64,000 bases of DNA from Salinicola acroporae (GTDB taxonomy: Bacteria > Pseudomonadota > Gammaproteobacteria > Pseudomonadales > Halomonadaceae). How positions within the stretch are numbered: position 1 is the first letter of the stretch; every line of letters begins with the position of its first letter. Below the pieces are notes generated by a model. That model saw nothing but the letters and a program-made list of their open reading frames with translations. It did not search any database and was not told the origin of the DNA. The DNA lies in assembly GCF_003206615.1 (NCBI RefSeq), contig NZ_PZJW01000006.1, forward strand, positions 434,001 through 498,000, given 5' to 3'. Positions 44,853 through 52,980 of the stretch are shown one piece after another. A program made the translations under genes and the position numbers.

Positions 44853-45550
44853 CAGAAAGGCGAGACGTTGAGGAAGAAGCGCTGCAGCCAACCCATGGTC
44901 TGCGCTTCATTGATATAGCCGTCACCGATGTACTCGATGCGGGCATCGGCGACCTGGGTCGACTGCACGGTATTGGCACCGGTGATCGCCCGGGGGTTGA
45001 CCACGCCGGAGAACCGGATGTACTCGGTGCCCTGGTTTATCGCGATCTGTTTCTCCCCCCGGACCTTGAGGTTGCCATTGGCCAGCAGGTCGTAAACGGT
45101 CACGGTGATCGTCCCGGTAAAGGTGTTGTTGGCATTTGCCCCCCCGGAACCGTTGAACACGTTCTCGCCCGCCAGATCCGTGCCGTACCTTTCGAGGAAG
45201 TCGATCGGGTTGGGCACCACCCCCGGCGTGAAGGTGGTGGATCCGTTGCGAGTGGCGTTCGCGGCGGAGTTCTTGCTGGCGCTGACCTGCTCGTCGAGCA
45301 CGATGGTGATGATGTCGCCGACCTGGCGCGGGCGCCGATCCTCGAACAGTGGCTGGAAACCAAAGCGCGCCTGGTAGATGGAGCCGTTGGCCTGGGCCGG
45401 CGGCGTCGAGGGAATTTCCACCGGTGCGGAATTCTCGACCACGGAGTGCCTGGGGATCTGCGCACAGCCCGCCACGACCAGCGCCAGCCCCAGGCTGATC
45501 AGCATCATCACTCTGCGCCACGTCGTGGCTAGTTCTGCGGTCAGCAACAC
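44852..45550 (-). CDS. flgH: Flagellar L-ring lipoprotein FlgH
   Basis: The 232-residue outer-membrane lipoprotein forms the L ring. A lipobox LVVAGC is present, and [30 protein letters not shown] (core [16 protein letters not shown]), [28 protein letters not shown] and [16 protein letters not shown] are conserved. The likely start is GTG 45550 with GGGGAAG upstream; it provides the WRR positive charges ahead of the signal core, which the later ATG (45508) lacks. It lies 14 bases after flgG. Confidence 0.95.
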   Translation of the reverse strand: MLLTAELATTWRRVMMLISLGLALVVAGCAQIPRHSVVENSAPVEIPSTPPAQANGSIYQARFGFQPLFEDRRPRQVGDIITIVLDEQVSASKNSAANATRNGSTTFTPGVVPNPIDFLERYGTDLAGENVFNGSGGANANNTFTGTITVTVYDLLANGNLKVRGEKQIAINQGTEYIRFSGVVNPRAITGANTVQSTQVADARIEYIGDGYINEAQTMGWLQRFFLNVSPF

Positions 45551-45564
45551 GCGACTTCCCCGGT

Positions 45565-46347
45565 TTATAGCTGCGTCAGACGCTGGAGCATCTGATCGGA
45601 CGTTTCGACGGCCTTGCTGTTGATCTCGTAGGCACGTTGCGTCTCGATCATGCTGACCATCTCCTCGACCACATTGACGTTGGAGGTCTCGACATAGCCC
45701 TGGTAGAGCTTGCCAGCGCCATCCAGGCCCGGGTTGAGGTCGGTACGTGGACCCGAAGCATCGGTCTCGAGGTACAGGTTCTGGCCGATGCTCTGGAGTC
45801 CTGTCGGATTGATGAAGGTGGAGAGCATGATCTGCCCCACTTCATTGCTCTGGGACGTTCCCGGCTGGGTGACGGATACGGCACCGTCCTGACTGACGGT
45901 GATCGAGAGCGCGTTCTGCGGGATTACGATCGGCGGATCGACGGGATAGCCGCTGGCGGTGACCAGTTGGCCGTTCTCGTTGACCTGGAAACTGCCGTCG
46001 CGAGTGTAGCCGGTGGTACCGTCCGGCATCTGCACGGCGAAGAACCCCTTGCCGTTGATCGCCAGGTCGCGGGAGTTTTCGGTATTCTGCAAGCCACCCT
46101 GGGTATGCAGTCGCTCGGTCGCCACGGGGCGAACACCGGTACCCACCTGCATGCCGGAGGGCAAGGTATCGACTACCGACGACTGAGCGCCTGGCTGGCG
46201 CACGTTCTGGTAGAGCAGATCCTCGAACACCGCGCGAGATCGCTTGAAGCCGTTGGTCGAGACGTTGGCCAGGTTGTTGGAAATCACATCCAGTTTGACC
46301 TGTTGCGACTCCAGACCGGTCTTGGCCGTCCATAGAGATTTGATCAT
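45565..46347 (-). CDS. flgG: Flagellar distal rod protein FlgG
   Basis: The 260-residue exported distal rod protein has the rod N-terminal motif [38 protein letters not shown] (core [18 protein letters not shown]) and C-terminal [31 protein letters not shown]-type sequence. Length is exactly that of typical FlgG. The gene is in the normal flgF-flgG-flgH order. Confidence 0.97.
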   Translation of the reverse strand: MIKSLWTAKTGLESQQVKLDVISNNLANVSTNGFKRSRAVFEDLLYQNVRQPGAQSSVVDTLPSGMQVGTGVRPVATERLHTQGGLQNTENSRDLAINGKGFFAVQMPDGTTGYTRDGSFQVNENGQLVTASGYPVDPPIVIPQNALSITVSQDGAVSVTQPGTSQSNEVGQIMLSTFINPTGLQSIGQNLYLETDASGPRTDLNPGLDGAGKLYQGYVETSNVNVVEEMVSMIETQRAYEINSKAVETSDQMLQRLTQL

Positions 46348-46408
46348 GACAGGAACCTCACTATCGGTGCGCTAGCGCGGGGGCCGGCACCGCTGGTCGA
46401 AATTGGCA

Positions 46409-47176
46409 TCAGCTGGTCAGCGAAAGCAGACTGTTGGCGCGCTGCTCGTTCTCGTCCGCGCTTTCGATCACTTTCATATGCATGTCGTAGCGCCGGGCGC
46501 TGTCGATCATCGAGATCATCGCGTCGGTCGGGGTGACGTTGCTGCCCTCGAGCGCCCCGGGAACCAGCCGCCGGGTATCGTCGGCCGGCAACGGGGCCGC
46601 GACGTCCTCGCCTTCTGCCGGCACCCTGCGGAACAGGCCATCTTCCCCGCGCACCAGATTGTCATTGCCCGGAACCACCATCTTCAGGCGCGCCAGCGGT
46701 GCCACGGCGTCCGGGTTCTGGCCCGGCTCCAGCACGCTGATCGAACCGTCCGCCGCGATCGTCACGTCGCCCCCGAGCGGCACCACAATAGCCTGGCCAT
46801 TGTCGGAGAGGACCGGGTTGCCGAGCGACGTCAGCAGGCCGGTGGCGTCGACCTGGAGATCGCCGCGCCGGGTGTAGGCCTCGCCGCCGTCCGGCGACTG
46901 CAACGCCAGCCAGGTGTCGCCGCCCTGCAGCGCGACGTCGAGGCTGCGCCCGGTGGTACTGATGGTGCCCGGCGTGAAATCGGCGCCGGGCGTGGTCATC
47001 ATCGAAGCGATGCGCGTCGGCAGGCGCGCGTCGCCCTCCACGGGCACCGCGCGGAAAGCCATCAGCTCGCCACGAAACCCAGGGGTACTGACGTTGGCCA
47101 GGTTGTTGTTGACCACCGACTGCTGAGCCATGGTCTGGCTTGCGCCACCCCCGGCGGTATAGAGAATCCGGTCCAT
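46409..47176 (-). CDS. flgF: Flagellar proximal rod protein FlgF
   Basis: The 255-residue exported rod protein has the FlgF-type N-terminus MDRILYTAGGGASQTMAQQ followed by [20 protein letters not shown], and a C-terminus ALEGSNVTPTDAMISMIDSARRYDMHMKVIE. The middle domain has the DVALQGGDTWLALQSPDGGEAYTRRGDLQVDATG pattern (core YTRRGDLQVDATG). Order and spacing are normal between flgE and flgG. Confidence 0.95.
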   Translation of the reverse strand: MDRILYTAGGGASQTMAQQSVVNNNLANVSTPGFRGELMAFRAVPVEGDARLPTRIASMMTTPGADFTPGTISTTGRSLDVALQGGDTWLALQSPDGGEAYTRRGDLQVDATGLLTSLGNPVLSDNGQAIVVPLGGDVTIAADGSISVLEPGQNPDAVAPLARLKMVVPGNDNLVRGEDGLFRRVPAEGEDVAAPLPADDTRRLVPGALEGSNVTPTDAMISMIDSARRYDMHMKVIESADENEQRANSLLSLTS

Positions 47177-47237
47177 GCTGAAACCCTTTGGATGCGAGGT
47201 GGCTGCCGGTCAAGACATGACCGGCAGCGAGCCGTTG

Positions 47238-48530
47238 TCAGCGCAGCTGGGCGATCTGATCCATGACTTCGGACTGCGTACGGATCGAATTGGTGTTGGC
47301 CTGGTAGTTGCGCTGCGCAATGATCAGGTTGACCAGTTCCTGGGTCAGATCGACATTGGAAGCTTCCAGCGTCTCGGCCTCGATCGATCCCAGCGTGCCC
47401 GTCCCGGCGATACCCAGCAGTTCGTTGCCGGAGGTGGCGGTCGCCGCGAACAGGTTCCCACCAGAAGGCGACAGCCCCTCGGGGTTGCGGAAGGTGGCCA
47501 ACGCGATCTGACCGAGATCGACGGTCTTCTCGTTCGAGTAGCTGCCGACGACGGAGCCGTCATCGGCAAAGCTGACGCCCACCAGGGCGCCGGACGCGTA
47601 ACCATCCTGCGCCAGGCTCTTGACCGTGGAGTCGTTGGAGAACTGGGTACTGCCCGCCATGTTGAAGGTCGCGCTGATCGGATCGACGCCGTCGCCCAGC
47701 TCGTTGTCGGTGAATGCCAGGTTCGGCCAATTGACCGGATTGGCGGTGGCGTCTGCACCGTCGATGGTGGCCAGCTTGCCGGCGCTATCGAACGTCGCGG
47801 TGAGCGTCTGATCGGTGAGCACGCCGTCCAGCGCCGTGCGGGCGCTCCAGGCATTGTCTCCGGTCTTCTGGAAATACAGCGTGGCGTTGTGCTGCGCGCC
47901 CTGCGAGTCGTACACCGTGAAGCTGGTGGAATAGTTGTAGGCGATGGATGTCTGCTGGGTGGTGTCTTCCGCCGTCTTGGCCGCGAGATTGTCGTAGAGC
48001 ACGGCGGTCGAGGAGTCGTCGGCCACGGTGGAAGCATCCAGGTTGAACTGAATGTTGATCCCCGTTCCGGTGGCACCGGTAGCGCTGGCCGGCATGTCTG
48101 CCGCCGGCACGTTGAGCACCTGCGGCTGGCCACCGACGACAACACCGGAGTTGACGTTGGTGGCATCCGCCAGGCCGTAGCCCATCAGCCGGGCGCCCTG
48201 GGCGTTTTCCAGAAATCCGTCGGCGGTCAGCGTCAACTGGCCGTTGCGCGAGTAGCCGACCTCGCCCTCCTGCTGAAAGCGCAGGAAGCCGTCGCCGCTG
48301 ATGGCGATGTCCAGGTTGCGTCCGGTGGACTCGAGGCTGCCGGTGCTGAAGTCCTGGAGCACGCCGGAGACCCGAGTACCCAGGCCCACGGCGCTATTGG
48401 CGAATACGTCCGAGAACTGGACCGATCCGCTCTTGAACCCCTTGGTCTGGGAGTTTGAAATATTGTTGCCGATTACATCCAACTGCTGGGAAGCGGCGTT
48501 GACGCCACTCAATGCCTGCGAAAAGCCCAT
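47238..48530 (-). CDS. flgE: Flagellar hook protein FlgE
   Basis: The 430-residue exported protein polymerises into the hook. The N-terminal GFSQALSGVNAASQQLDVIGNNISNSQTKGFK and C-terminal EASNVDLTQELVNLIIAQRNYQANTNSIRTQSEVMD are canonical (cores LDVIGNNISNSQTKGFK and LIIAQRNYQANT). The central domain includes TSFTVYDSQGAQHNATLYFQKT. Length is near that of E. coli FlgE (402). Position after flgD is standard. Confidence 0.97.
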   Translation of the reverse strand: MGFSQALSGVNAASQQLDVIGNNISNSQTKGFKSGSVQFSDVFANSAVGLGTRVSGVLQDFSTGSLESTGRNLDIAISGDGFLRFQQEGEVGYSRNGQLTLTADGFLENAQGARLMGYGLADATNVNSGVVVGGQPQVLNVPAADMPASATGATGTGINIQFNLDASTVADDSSTAVLYDNLAAKTAEDTTQQTSIAYNYSTSFTVYDSQGAQHNATLYFQKTGDNAWSARTALDGVLTDQTLTATFDSAGKLATIDGADATANPVNWPNLAFTDNELGDGVDPISATFNMAGSTQFSNDSTVKSLAQDGYASGALVGVSFADDGSVVGSYSNEKTVDLGQIALATFRNPEGLSPSGGNLFAATATSGNELLGIAGTGTLGSIEAETLEASNVDLTQELVNLIIAQRNYQANTNSIRTQSEVMDQIAQLR

Positions 48531-48594
48531 GACTGATCCCCTACGTTTATCGGTTGCGTCCGCTAGAACGGTTGATGTCGTTACTGAAACTCAC

Positions 48595-49296
48595 TCAGAG
48601 AATCTGACGTACTTCCGAGAGCGCCACGGGATCCTGAGCGTATCCCAAGTCGAGCTGGGCGCCGCTCGCCCCCTGAATCACCCCGTTGACCAGGGCGTAG
48701 TTCAGCGCAGCCGGCGCGTAGGTCTCATCCCCCACGATGCCGGTCAGGGAAGCCGTGTAGGTGCTGTTGACGGCGGCGCTGGAGCCATCGGCCAACTTGC
48801 CATCCCAGGTAAAGCTGTGGACGCCTGCGGCCAGGGGCCCGGTTGAGAAGCTGTCGATGATCTCGCCGCTGGCACCGCGAATATCGATCTGCAGATCCTC
48901 GACGGCACTATCCAGCTCTACGCCGATCGGCGTGGTGACCACGCCATTGGCGTCATCGGAAGATCCCACCAGGATCCTGTTTCCCGGCACCATCACGCCC
49001 TGACCGATCAACGCCGTGGCCTGCAACGCCTGGCCCGCGTCGATCTGGTCGGTAATCGCGGACAGGCTGTCATTGAGTTTCTCGATGCCGCTGACGGTGT
49101 TGATCTGAGCCAGTTGCGCCGTCATGTCCGAATTTTCCATCGGGCTGGTCGGATCCTGGTTCTTCAACTGCGTCACCAGCAGCGTCATGAAACGATCATT
49201 GAGCTCGCTGCCGGAGTCGACCCCCGTGGCAGAGCTCTTGGTGGCCGCACCATTGATGTTGGCCAAGGTACTGTTGCCGATCACCGGACTGGACAT
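48595..49296 (-). CDS. flgD: Flagellar hook-cap protein FlgD
   Basis: The 233-residue exported scaffolding protein caps the growing hook. The N-domain motif FMTLLVTQLKNQDPTSPMENSDMTAQLAQI is diagnostic (core LLVTQLKNQDPTSPMEN). The C-terminal FlgD Ig/Tudor part includes SFTWDGKLADGSSA. It is between flgC and flgE with normal spacing. Confidence 0.96.
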   Translation of the reverse strand: MSSPVIGNSTLANINGAATKSSATGVDSGSELNDRFMTLLVTQLKNQDPTSPMENSDMTAQLAQINTVSGIEKLNDSLSAITDQIDAGQALQATALIGQGVMVPGNRILVGSSDDANGVVTTPIGVELDSAVEDLQIDIRGASGEIIDSFSTGPLAAGVHSFTWDGKLADGSSAAVNSTYTASLTGIVGDETYAPAALNYALVNGVIQGASGAQLDLGYAQDPVALSEVRQIL

Positions 49297-49325
49297 GACA
49301 TCTCCTCGCTATGGACCGACACCGA

Positions 49326-49736
49326 TCAGCCTTCGCCGATGGTGAGTGTTTTCGTCATCAGCGTCTTGGCGGTGTTCATGACCTCGACGTTGGCTTGGTA
49401 GGAGCGAGAGGCGGCGATCATGTCCACCATCTCGTTGACTGGGTCGACGTTGGGCATCGTCACGTAGCCCTGGTCGTCCGCCAGAGGATGCCCCGGCCGA
49501 TACTCCATCCGCATCGGCGTGGTGTTGTCCTCGATCACGCCGTTGACGCGAACACCGCCGGCACTGCCGCCCTGCTGGCTCATCGCCTGGAACATCACCT
49601 GCCTGGCGTGATAAGGCTGCCCGTCAGGACCGGCGACACTATCCGCGTTGGCCAGGTTGCTGGCCGTCACGTTCATCCGCTGTGAATTGGCGGACAGCGC
49701 CGAGCCGGAAATTTCGAATACGCTGAACATCGACAT
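49326..49736 (-). CDS. flgC: Flagellar proximal rod protein FlgC
   Basis: The 136-residue exported rod protein has the FlgC N-terminus [30 protein letters not shown] and C-terminus [33 protein letters not shown] (core [19 protein letters not shown]). It lies four bases after flgB and 29 before flgD. Confidence 0.97.
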   Translation of the reverse strand: MSMFSVFEISGSALSANSQRMNVTASNLANADSVAGPDGQPYHARQVMFQAMSQQGGSAGGVRVNGVIEDNTTPMRMEYRPGHPLADDQGYVTMPNVDPVNEMVDMIAASRSYQANVEVMNTAKTLMTKTLTIGEG

Positions 49737-49740
49737 CGTG

Positions 49741-50160
49741 TTACTCCGATTGCATGGCTTTCTTCAGCCCTTGGATCTTGCGACTGACGAAAGTGACATC
49801 CGCCTGATAACGCAACGAATTGTCGGCAAAGGCCGAGCGCTCCCTATCCATGTCGACCGTATTGCCATCAAGGCTGGGCTGATCCGGCACCCGATAGAGC
49901 AGATATCGGACGCCCGTCCCGCCAACGGCCTGCCCGGGAATGTGCCGGGCAGAGGTCCGCGCCAGTGACAGCCCACCGGAAGCCTCGCTGCGGCCCTGCT
50001 CCATCACCCGATTCAACTCGGCGCGAAAATTGAAATCCCGGGCCTTGAAGTTGGGCGTATCGGCGTTGGCGATGTTATTGGCCAGCACCTGCTGGCGCTC
50101 CGCACGAAGGTTGATGGCCTCCTGCTGGAAGCGCAGCGCGTTATCCAACTTGTCGAACAT
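49741..50160 (-). CDS. flgB: Flagellar proximal rod protein FlgB
   Basis: The 139-residue exported rod protein has FlgB hallmarks [35 protein letters not shown] (core [17 protein letters not shown]) and [23 protein letters not shown] at the C-terminus. ATG 50160 follows GAGGTG by six bases, giving MFDKLDNAL; the in-frame GTG three codons upstream is less likely. It is the first gene of the minus-strand flgBCDEFGHIJ unit. Confidence 0.95.
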   Translation of the reverse strand: MFDKLDNALRFQQEAINLRAERQQVLANNIANADTPNFKARDFNFRAELNRVMEQGRSEASGGLSLARTSARHIPGQAVGGTGVRYLLYRVPDQPSLDGNTVDMDRERSAFADNSLRYQADVTFVSRKIQGLKKAMQSE

Positions 50161-50369
50161 GCCGTGCACCTCGAGTGGCGTTCGCTGGAAAATTGACAGA
50201 GTGGAGAATAGCGGCGGGATGTTCGTGGCAATTGTGTAAACAGACCCTTAATTGCGCGCCATTTTTATCAATGCCTGGCGGCGGGCCCGTTTAAAATCGC
50301 TTCCACTATGGGGAATTCCGTCGATCGACGCAGTACACCGCGAGCCTGCCAGCCACCGAGGTCCATGCC
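50161..50369. promoter_or_regulatory. Divergent flgB-flgA regulatory region
   Basis: This 209-base region must hold the promoters for the flgB operon and for flgA, as in enterobacteria where FlhDC acts on both. TTTAAAAT (50289-50296) is a plausible -10 for flgA. No clear sigma-28 box is visible. No gene is seen in it. Confidence 0.45.
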
Positions 50370-51143
50370 ATGCGAGCAGATCCGTCCGAAACGTTTCAGC
50401 GCGCCCGGTCGAAGTGCCGCCCCGGTCTGCGCCGGGTCGCCTGGACCACAGCCATGACGCTGATGGCGCTACTGTTCGCGCTGTCGCTGTTGCCAATACC
50501 CTCGATATCGCAGGCGGATACGCAGGTCCCACCGGACGATGCGATCAGCACGAGTGTGACGCACTTCCTTCAACAGCAAACCGCGTCTCTCGGAGATCAA
50601 GTCAAGATAGCGCTTCAGGATCGAGCAGCCGATCTCGGGGATTGTCCGACGCCCCAACCTTTTCTGCCTCGACCTGGGGTCCCCCAAGGCCGGGTAACCG
50701 TGGGCGTGCACTGCGGCAGCGACAGCAGCCGCACCCGCTATGTGCAGGCAACGGTTTCCGCGGTCGTCCGTCATCTGGTGGCCAGCCAACCTATCGAGCC
50801 GGGGCAAAGGATCGACGCAATGGCGCTGGACTGGCAGCAGACGGACATTTCCCGTCTCCGCCGTGGCTATCTGGACGATCCCGCCGAGGCGGCCGGCATG
50901 GTCGCCACCCGTCGCATACCGCCGGGCACCACCCTGACCGAGAGCATGGTGCGCAAGCCCTGGATGGTGAAACGTGGCGACACGGTGGTGCTCACCGCCG
51001 TCGGCCAGGGCTTTAGTGTGAGTCGTAACGTCGAGGCACTGGACAACGGTGGGCTGGGGAGTACGATTCGTCTCAAGACCGAGAACAATCAGATCCTTCA
51101 GGGGCGAGTGACGGGACAGGATCGACTGCGGGTCGACTTCTAG
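50370..51143 (+). CDS. flgA: Flagellar P-ring assembly chaperone FlgA
   Basis: The 257-residue Sec-exported periplasmic chaperone assists FlgI polymerisation. A signal-peptide-like core (MTLMALLFALSLLPIPSISQA) is preceded by ~27 mainly basic residues. The C-terminal SAF/ChapFlgA domain is clear: LVASQPIEPGQRIDAMALDW, ATRRIPPGTTLTESMVRKPWMVKRGDTV (core IPPGTTLTESMVRKPW). It diverges from flgB and is followed by flgMN. Confidence 0.93.
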   Translation: MRADPSETFQRARSKCRPGLRRVAWTTAMTLMALLFALSLLPIPSISQADTQVPPDDAISTSVTHFLQQQTASLGDQVKIALQDRAADLGDCPTPQPFLPRPGVPQGRVTVGVHCGSDSSRTRYVQATVSAVVRHLVASQPIEPGQRIDAMALDWQQTDISRLRRGYLDDPAEAAGMVATRRIPPGTTLTESMVRKPWMVKRGDTVVLTAVGQGFSVSRNVEALDNGGLGSTIRLKTENNQILQGRVTGQDRLRVDF

Positions 51144-51186
51144 CGTGCCCGGATAAATTTCTTAACAAAACTCTTCCTTAATTGCT

Positions 51187-51213
51187 TTCAGCTTCCGCGG
51201 GCGCTGCCGATAA
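51187..51213 (+). promoter_or_regulatory. sigma-28 (FliA) promoter of flgM
   Basis: TTCAGCTT (51187-51194), an 11-base spacer and a perfect GCCGATAA (51206-51213) match FliA promoters (5 of 8 and 8 of 8). Its position 45 bases before flgM fits the known FliA-dependent expression of the anti-sigma factor. Confidence 0.75.
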
Positions 51214-51258
51214 CGTAGGAAACCCCGTCATCGTGCATCCAGCCATGAGGTAACGACT

Positions 51259-51534
51259 TTGAAAATCGACCAGACACAGCCGCTGACTCGCCCCACGCAG
51301 AACGAAGCCGCCGAGCAGCGCAAGAGTGTTGAATCGCTGGGAAACGCCAAGACGGCGGCCGGTTCGACCACGACGTTGAGCCAGATCCCGACCTCTGACG
51401 ATAGCGGCGACATCGACACTGCTCGCGTCAACGACATTCGCCAGGCCATCTCCGAGGGCCGGCTCGAACTCGATACCGGCAAGATCGCCGACGGCCTGAT
51501 CCAGAGCGTCCGCGACATGCTGGGTGAGCGTTAA
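51259..51534 (+). CDS. flgM: Anti-sigma-28 factor FlgM
   Basis: The 91-residue largely disordered protein binds and inhibits FliA until the hook is complete, then is exported. The N-terminus (MKIDQTQPLTRP) and C-terminal FliA-binding helices (DTARVNDIRQAISEGRLELDTGKIADGLIQS, core VNDIRQAISEGRLELD) are typical. The start codon is TTG 51259, eight bases after GAGG (51247-51250); no other start gives the family N-terminus. A sigma-28 promoter lies upstream. Confidence 0.94.
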   Translation: MKIDQTQPLTRPTQNEAAEQRKSVESLGNAKTAAGSTTTLSQIPTSDDSGDIDTARVNDIRQAISEGRLELDTGKIADGLIQSVRDMLGER

Positions 51535-51573
51535 TCATCTGACTGACTTCAGGTCCGGACTCAGGAATCTTCC

Positions 51574-52026
51574 ATGACGCCAGCCGAATTGCTCCGCGAA
51601 CAACAAGCCCTGCTGCAAGCTTTCGCCGAAACGCTGGATGCCGAGGCCACTTGCCTCGGCTCGGGTAACGCCGATGGCGAACGCCTCAGCACGCTGGCGG
51701 CGTCGAAGCAAAAGCAACTGAGCGAGCTTGATCGACTTGAAGCGCTACGCAGGGAGCAGCAACGGTCGCAGGGATTTGGCGTCGGCAGCCAAGGCGCGGC
51801 CCAGTTCGCCAATGCGACCGGCATGGATGAGACCTGGCAGCGGATTCGACGATTGGCGGAGCAGGTTCGCCAAACCAACCGGCTCAACGGCCATATCATC
51901 TCCCAGCGGCTGGAGCATAACCAACAGGCTATCGATTTCCTGAATCGGGCCATTGGTGGCAGCGTCTATGGGCCAAGCGGCCAATCCCGACATGGCGGCT
52001 TCGGCGGCATCAGTTCCAAGGCCTAG
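51574..52026 (+). CDS. flgN: Flagellar chaperone FlgN
   Basis: The 150-residue helical export chaperone serves FlgK and FlgL. Helical FlgN pattern with LLREQQALLQAFAETLDAE, ASKQKQLSELDRLEALRREQQ and NRLNGHIISQRLEHNQQAIDFL is visible. The Gly-rich C-terminus (YGPSGQ...GGFGG) is typical, resembling the region that binds cargo and FlhA. It lies 39 bases after flgM in the usual flgAMN order. Confidence 0.92.
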   Translation: MTPAELLREQQALLQAFAETLDAEATCLGSGNADGERLSTLAASKQKQLSELDRLEALRREQQRSQGFGVGSQGAAQFANATGMDETWQRIRRLAEQVRQTNRLNGHIISQRLEHNQQAIDFLNRAIGGSVYGPSGQSRHGGFGGISSKA

Positions 52027-52031
52027 AAAGC

Positions 52032-52067
52032 AAAACCCTCCACCAAAACGATGGCAGAGGGCTCTTT
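52032..52067. terminator. Terminator-like hairpin between flgN and mvaT
   Basis: CCCTCCACCA (52036-52045) pairs with TGGCAGAGGG (52052-52061) apart from two internal mismatches. On the minus strand a TTTT follows the stem and on the plus strand CTCTTT follows, so it may serve both converging genes. Confidence 0.5.
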
Positions 52068-52096
52068 CGACCAAGCGCAGTAACAATGGTAAATGT

Positions 52097-52474
52097 TTAG
52101 TCTTCCGTTCTGACGACCCAAGATTCGACGGTATCGCCGCCGTGCTCGTCCTTCCAGGCCTTCAAGGTCTTGTGATTGCCGCCACGCGTCTCGACGACTT
52201 CACCCGTCTTGGGGTTCTTGTAGATTTTTAGCTTGCGCTTGCGGCGTCCTCCCGCGGAGCTCGCCGGCGTTGCAGAGGCCTGGGAGCCCTCGGCAGGACT
52301 CAGCAACTCAATGACGTCCCGCGTCGTCTTGCCGTATTCCGCCATCAGTGCCTCGAGCTTCTCCTTGAACTCGAGTTCGGATTTCAGGCGCTGATCACCC
52401 TCCATGCGTTTCAGCTCTTCTTCAAGCTGCTTCAGAAGCTGTTCTTTCTTGACATAATCGCTGAGTAGAGACAT
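52097..52474 (-). CDS. mvaT: MvaT-family nucleoid-associated xenogeneic silencer
   Basis: The 125-residue H-NS-like protein binds AT-rich DNA and represses horizontally acquired genes. The N-terminal coiled-coil (EQLLKQLEEELKRMEGDQRLKSELEF) and the C-terminal DNA-binding domain (KLKIYKNPKTGEVVETRGGNHKTLKAWKDEHG, core YKNPKTGEVVETRGGNHKTL) match MvaT/MvaU rather than H-NS. A basic Ala/Ser linker joins them. Its upstream DNA is AT-rich and carries a repeated motif, consistent with autoregulation. Confidence 0.93.
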   Translation of the reverse strand: MSLLSDYVKKEQLLKQLEEELKRMEGDQRLKSELEFKEKLEALMAEYGKTTRDVIELLSPAEGSQASATPASSAGGRRKRKLKIYKNPKTGEVVETRGGNHKTLKAWKDEHGGDTVESWVVRTED

Positions 52475-52509
52475 TCGTCGTTCCGTTGCGGATTGGTTTA
52501 AGCGAAGAC

Positions 52510-52537
52510 ATTATTGCCGATATTTACAAAGTTGCAA
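52510..52537 (-). promoter_or_regulatory. sigma-70 promoter of mvaT
   Basis: On the minus strand TTGCAA (52532-52537) and AATAAT (52510-52515) are 16 bases apart. Transcription would begin ~25-30 bases before the mvaT start codon. Confidence 0.5.
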
Positions 52538-52583
52538 GGCTTGTCGGGATGATTTTTTTACGCATCCCAATTACCGATATTTA
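52513..52583. repeat. 14-base direct repeat upstream of mvaT
   Basis: ATTGCCGATATTTA (52513-52526) and ATTACCGATATTTA (52570-52583) differ by one base and are 57 bases apart. The first overlaps the mvaT promoter. They may be regulator binding sites. Confidence 0.5.
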
Positions 52584-52651
52584 TTAACTCACGATCCTTT
52601 TCACTTCATATCCGCGAACCGACTCCAGGCTATGACGGACCAGCATTTGCC

Positions 52652-52816
52652 ATGAGATCAAAACGCCATCGCCAAACTCGGCGCCATATTCGTCTCGGCA
52701 AAAAACAGCACAAGGGATATTTCGGTGCCAGTTTGATTGTTAAGACTTTATCCGAACAAGCAGCCCTCAAGATTACCAGCCTGCAAAATCTGGATAAGCG
52801 CTCGCTAAATCAATGA
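52652..52816 (+). CDS. Candidate 54-residue basic protein
   Basis: I do not recognise a family. ATG 52652 to TGA 52814 would encode a 54-residue protein with a very basic N-terminus (MRSKRHRQTRRHIRLGKK) and a helical C-terminal half (LSEQAALKITSLQNLDKR). The ribosome-binding site is weak. The start of the sequence superficially resembles short ribosome-associated proteins such as YggL. The composition is plausible for nucleic-acid binding, but the reading frame may be chance in AT-rich DNA. Confidence 0.3.
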   Translation: MRSKRHRQTRRHIRLGKKQHKGYFGASLIVKTLSEQAALKITSLQNLDKRSLNQ

Positions 52817-52980
52817 CATCTAATTACTTATGGTTCCGGCGATAGCGCTACAGTTAGCCCACGGAACGTCGATATTGAACTGGAGACCACGCGTATTCCC
52901 GCCTCGGCACGAATGGGTGCGCGTTTCACTCACCCGACGACGGACTGCGGTCTTCGGCAACCAGGACATCGGTTCAAGAC

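Larger units (their letters stand above)
52475..52980. other. AT-rich 506-base intergenic region
   Basis: The sequence is far richer in A and T than flanking genes, especially 52500-52620. It contains the mvaT promoter, a 14-base direct repeat and one candidate small ORF (52652-52816). No other gene is visible. It is a plausible MvaT/H-NS-type binding region. Confidence 0.6.
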
